8,899 nt of DNA, taken from NCBI GenBank assembly GCA_946480465.1, contig CAMLJY010000144.1, forward strand, positions 1-8,899, given 5' to 3'. This stretch comes from an uncultured Burkholderiales bacterium. GTDB lineage: Bacteria > Pseudomonadota > Gammaproteobacteria > Burkholderiales > Burkholderiaceae. Positions within the stretch are counted from its first letter, which is position 1. The number at the start of each line of letters is the position of its first letter. Shown here piece by piece: positions 6,650 to 8,899 of this stretch. The notes under the pieces were generated by a model. That model saw only the letters and a program-made list of their open reading frames with translations, made no database searches and was not told where the DNA came from. The position numbers and the translations under genes were made by a program.

Positions 6650-6653
6650 GGCT

Positions 6654-8795
6654 TCACCCACGCGTGAGCGGGGTGGCCATCGCCGCCTCCACCGCCCTCT
6701 TGAGCTGCTTCTTGCTGCCGTGCCCCGCCAGCGACGCGAGCCACCCGCGCTCGGCCTCGCCGCAGCCGGCGAGCATCTGCAACACCAGAGCACCGATGCC
6801 CGGTGCGCGGGCGCCCACGCCGTCGAGCATCCGCCATGCGGCGGCGGCGACGCTGCGCAGCACGGGGGCGAGTCGCGCGGTCTCGATGCCGTCATCGCGC
6901 CAGGCCCACCACAGCAGCCCGGCCAGCAGTGCGGCGCTCGCCTCGCCCAGGCGCGCGCCGACGCCCGGGCGGGCGCCGGTCGTGGCCCACTCGGTCGTGC
7001 CGCTGGTGTGCTCGAAGGCTGCCAGGCGGTCGATCACCCAGGCGCGCCAGGCGTCGCCGTGCGGGGCGGGCAAGGCCCTGCGCTGCTGGTCCAGCGCCTG
7101 CAGCCAGCGCTGGCCGGGCTTGCCCGTGGCCGTGTCGGCGAGCCATTCCATCGCCGGCAGCAGGGCAGCGCGCAGCGCGGAGTCCAGCGCATCCCAGGCG
7201 GCTTGCGCCGGAGCGCCCCAGTCGTCGCCATCGAAGGCGAGCGGCAGCTTGTCGGTCACCGGGTCGCGCCGCAGCCAGCGCCGCAGCGTGCCGATGGCGC
7301 GCTTGTCCTCGCTGCCGAACTGCTGCTCCGGGTAGTCGGCGATGCGATGGCGGACGGCGGCCTCGTCGATCGGCGGCAGGGTGGCCGCGAGGGCTTCGCG
7401 CTCCTCGCGCTGGGTTCGCAGCAGGTCGTACAGGAAGCCGTCGGGATCGAGCGGCTTTGCGTCCTCTTCGCGAATGGCGGCGCTGAGCCCGTCGTAGCGG
7501 CGCAGCGTGTGCGAACCCAGTCCGTCCAGCCAGGCTTGCACGTCGGGCTTCAGCGCCTCCCGGTGGCTTCGCGCGGCCTGGTCGAGCCAAGCCACGAGCG
7601 CTGGAAAGGGCCAGGGGAAGTGCCCGGTGACCAGGTCCTGGTCGAACCGGGTGTGCAGCGCGCCCATGGCCGCGAACAGGGCGCGTGCGGTGCCGAGGCT
7701 GCATGCGGGCAGGGCGGCTGTCAGGGGCTTGACCAGCGCGGCCAGGAACTCGTCGGCCGCGAAGGGGTCGCGGGCCCAGGGCGCGGCCTCCGGCGCCCGC
7801 TGCGCTTCCTGGGCCACGAGGTCGTGCATCAGCGCCACCAGCACCTGCTCGCGGCGGGGCGGGTCGAGCGCCGCGATCTGTCGGCCCGCGGCAAGCTGCT
7901 GCAGCACGTCCGGCTCGCTGCGCCAGCAGGACCGGTACTCGCTGAGCCAGGCCGCGGCGAGCACGGCGGGATCGGGCGCGGCAGCGTCGAGCGTCGTGTG
8001 CAGGCGGGCGGCCTCGGCCGCATGGGTCTCGGCCTCGGCTCGTTCCGCGGCTTCCTGGCGCAGCTGCCACGCGCTGGCCGGCCGTGGCGGCGGTACGCCC
8101 TCCAGCACGGACAGGTCCAGCGGCCAGGCGCTCAACCACTGCCGCCGCTCGCTGCGCACGCGTTCAGGCAGGCGATCCCAGTGCTCGCGGTGTGCGTCGA
8201 CGAGCTGCTGGGCACCTGCCAGGTCGCCGAGCACCAGCGCGGCGGCAACCCGTTCGTGCGGTCGGCAGGAGATCCCGCGGCTGGGGCCGTCCCGCAGCGC
8301 TTCGAGCGAGCCGTGGGCCTCGAACCAGGGCAGCGCGGTTTGGATGACGGAGGCTTCCAATCGGGCGGCCAGGTCGGCGAGGTCGGTGCCGGGGCCGATG
8401 CGCTCGTCGAAGGGCTTGTCCTGCGAGCCGGGGGCGTCGGGCCGCGCCAGCTGGTCGAGCCGCTCGCGGAACTGGCCGGCGACTTCGTCGGGCCGGTCCG
8501 TGTACCCGAGCCAGTGCGCCTGGCCGGGCTCGCGGGCCATCAGCTCGATGACCGCCGGGAATTGCAGCGCGATGTTGACGTAGAACTCGCCGTGTGGGCC
8601 GCTGTTCCACTGGCCGGACTGCAGGTTGATGACGCGCCAGTGGTGCTGGATGCCATCGCCGACCCGCTGGTGCAGCGTGCGGCCCTGGCGCTGGAAGCCG
8701 CGGGGCTTCAGGGCCTGGGCCAGGCGCGCGGCGAGGAAGTCGATCTTCTTTCCGGCCGGGGCGTCCGCGGCGGGGATGGCGAGGGGCTTGGGCAT
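6654..8795 (-). CDS. DUF4304 domain protein with DUF4132/MolR-like C-terminal helical region
   Basis: This 713-residue, probably cytoplasmic protein starts with a DUF4304-type domain (about 17-140). It shows the family pattern of an amphipathic helix, Leu-Lys-Pro-Arg-Gly-Phe (29-34), a Gly-Arg-Thr-Leu-His strand, VINLQSGQ (55-62) and FYVNIALQF (71-79). The middle (about 145-520) is helical without a recognised family and includes a charged Ala/Glu coiled-coil stretch (243-270). The last part resembles the helical, HEAT-like region found ahead of the DUF4132 domain in MolR/YehI-type proteins: a Gly-Lys-Pro-Gly-x-x-Trp-Leu motif (558-565), LLAGLLWWAWRD (623-634), and Gly-Val-Gly-Ala-Arg-Ala-Pro-x-x-Gly (659-668) before closing helices. 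The DUF4132 domain itself is absent and the protein ends naturally. The start at 8795 has GGGAGG nine bases upstream. It is a single gene convergent with the 592-residue gene. Both families lack an established biochemical role. The DUF4304 call is firm; the MolR-like call is from memory of conserved patterns. Confidence 0.9.
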   Translation of the reverse strand: MPKPLAIPAADAPAGKKIDFLAARLAQALKPRGFQRQGRTLHQRVGDGIQHHWRVINLQSGQWNSGPHGEFYVNIALQFPAVIELMAREPGQAHWLGYTDRPDEVAGQFRERLDQLARPDAPGSQDKPFDERIGPGTDLADLAARLEASVIQTALPWFEAHGSLEALRDGPSRGISCRPHERVAAALVLGDLAGAQQLVDAHREHWDRLPERVRSERRQWLSAWPLDLSVLEGVPPPRPASAWQLRQEAAERAEAETHAAEAARLHTTLDAAAPDPAVLAAAWLSEYRSCWRSEPDVLQQLAAGRQIAALDPPRREQVLVALMHDLVAQEAQRAPEAAPWARDPFAADEFLAALVKPLTAALPACSLGTARALFAAMGALHTRFDQDLVTGHFPWPFPALVAWLDQAARSHREALKPDVQAWLDGLGSHTLRRYDGLSAAIREEDAKPLDPDGFLYDLLRTQREEREALAATLPPIDEAAVRHRIADYPEQQFGSEDKRAIGTLRRWLRRDPVTDKLPLAFDGDDWGAPAQAAWDALDSALRAALLPAMEWLADTATGKPGQRWLQALDQQRRALPAPHGDAWRAWVIDRLAAFEHTSGTTEWATTGARPGVGARLGEASAALLAGLLWWAWRDDGIETARLAPVLRSVAAAAWRMLDGVGARAPGIGALVLQMLAGCGEAERGWLASLAGHGSKKQLKRAVEAAMATPLTRG

Positions 8796-8804
8796 GGCGC
8801 GGCG

Positions 8805-8810
8805 CCTCCC
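8805..8810 (-). promoter_or_regulatory. Ribosome binding site of the DUF4304 gene
   Basis: GGGAGG on the minus strand lies nine bases before the ATG at 8795, supporting this start, which leaves a short Pro/Ala-rich leader before the DUF4304 domain. Confidence 0.7.
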
Positions 8811-8840
8811 GGTGACCTGGGCTCGGTTGTCGGTGGAGGG

Positions 8841-8899
8841 GCGCTGGCAGAAGGGCGCTGTGGCAGAAGGGCGCTGTGGCAGAAGGGCGCTGTGGCAGA
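8841..8899. repeat. 16-bp tandem array at the right edge
   Basis: One 14-bp variant unit (GCGCTGGCAGAAGG, 8841-8854) is followed by two exact 16-bp units GCGCTGTGGCAGAAGG (8855-8870, 8871-8886) and a 13-bp partial unit cut by the window end. The variant differs by loss of one TG dinucleotide. The array begins 46 bases upstream of the DUF4304 gene start, in the place where its promoter should be. I see no convincing -35/-10 pair in 8796-8899 and no gene. Confidence 0.93.

Overview
The window is very GC-rich and gene-dense, with strong codon-position GC bias and a chemoreceptor whose promoter looks flagellar. It most resembles a motile, high-GC betaproteobacterium of the order Burkholderiales (the Rubrivivax/Ideonella/Roseateles/Caldimonas type). 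That placement is inferred from composition and gene families, not from a marker gene. I see no rRNA, tRNA, CRISPR, phage, transposase or integrase sequence, so this looks like ordinary chromosome with some accessory, poorly characterised genes.

Layout from left to right: a 7-bp tandem array (1-84); a leftward gene for a YcaQ/AlkX-type DNA glycosylase of the HTH_42 winged-helix family (114-1241); a 119-bp divergent intergenic region holding a candidate sigma-28 (FliA) promoter; a rightward methyl-accepting chemotaxis protein (1361-2932); a hairpin between convergent genes; a leftward two-gene operon (DUF2167 exported membrane protein at 3720-4616, then a site-2-protease-like M50 metalloprotease at 2977-3708); a 168-bp divergent intergenic region with a perfect inverted repeat; a rightward 592-residue protein of unknown function with a TPR-like unit and an unassigned C-terminal domain (4785-6563); a short convergent intergenic region with degenerate repeats; a leftward 713-residue protein with an N-terminal DUF4304 domain and a C-terminal half resembling the helical region of DUF4132/MolR-type proteins (6654-8795); and finally a 16-bp tandem array (8841-8899) that runs into the window edge.

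The genes do not form one obvious pathway. The clearest functional unit is the DUF2167/M50 pair, two membrane proteins expressed together with an 11-bp gap. The chemoreceptor appears to be a stand-alone member of the flagellar/chemotaxis regulon. The glycosylase is probably a DNA-damage repair enzyme. The two large cytoplasmic proteins at 4785-8795 are the least explained part of the window and the most worth follow-up. Both ends of the window are low-complexity tandem arrays, so the fragment may simply have been cut where assembly stopped.
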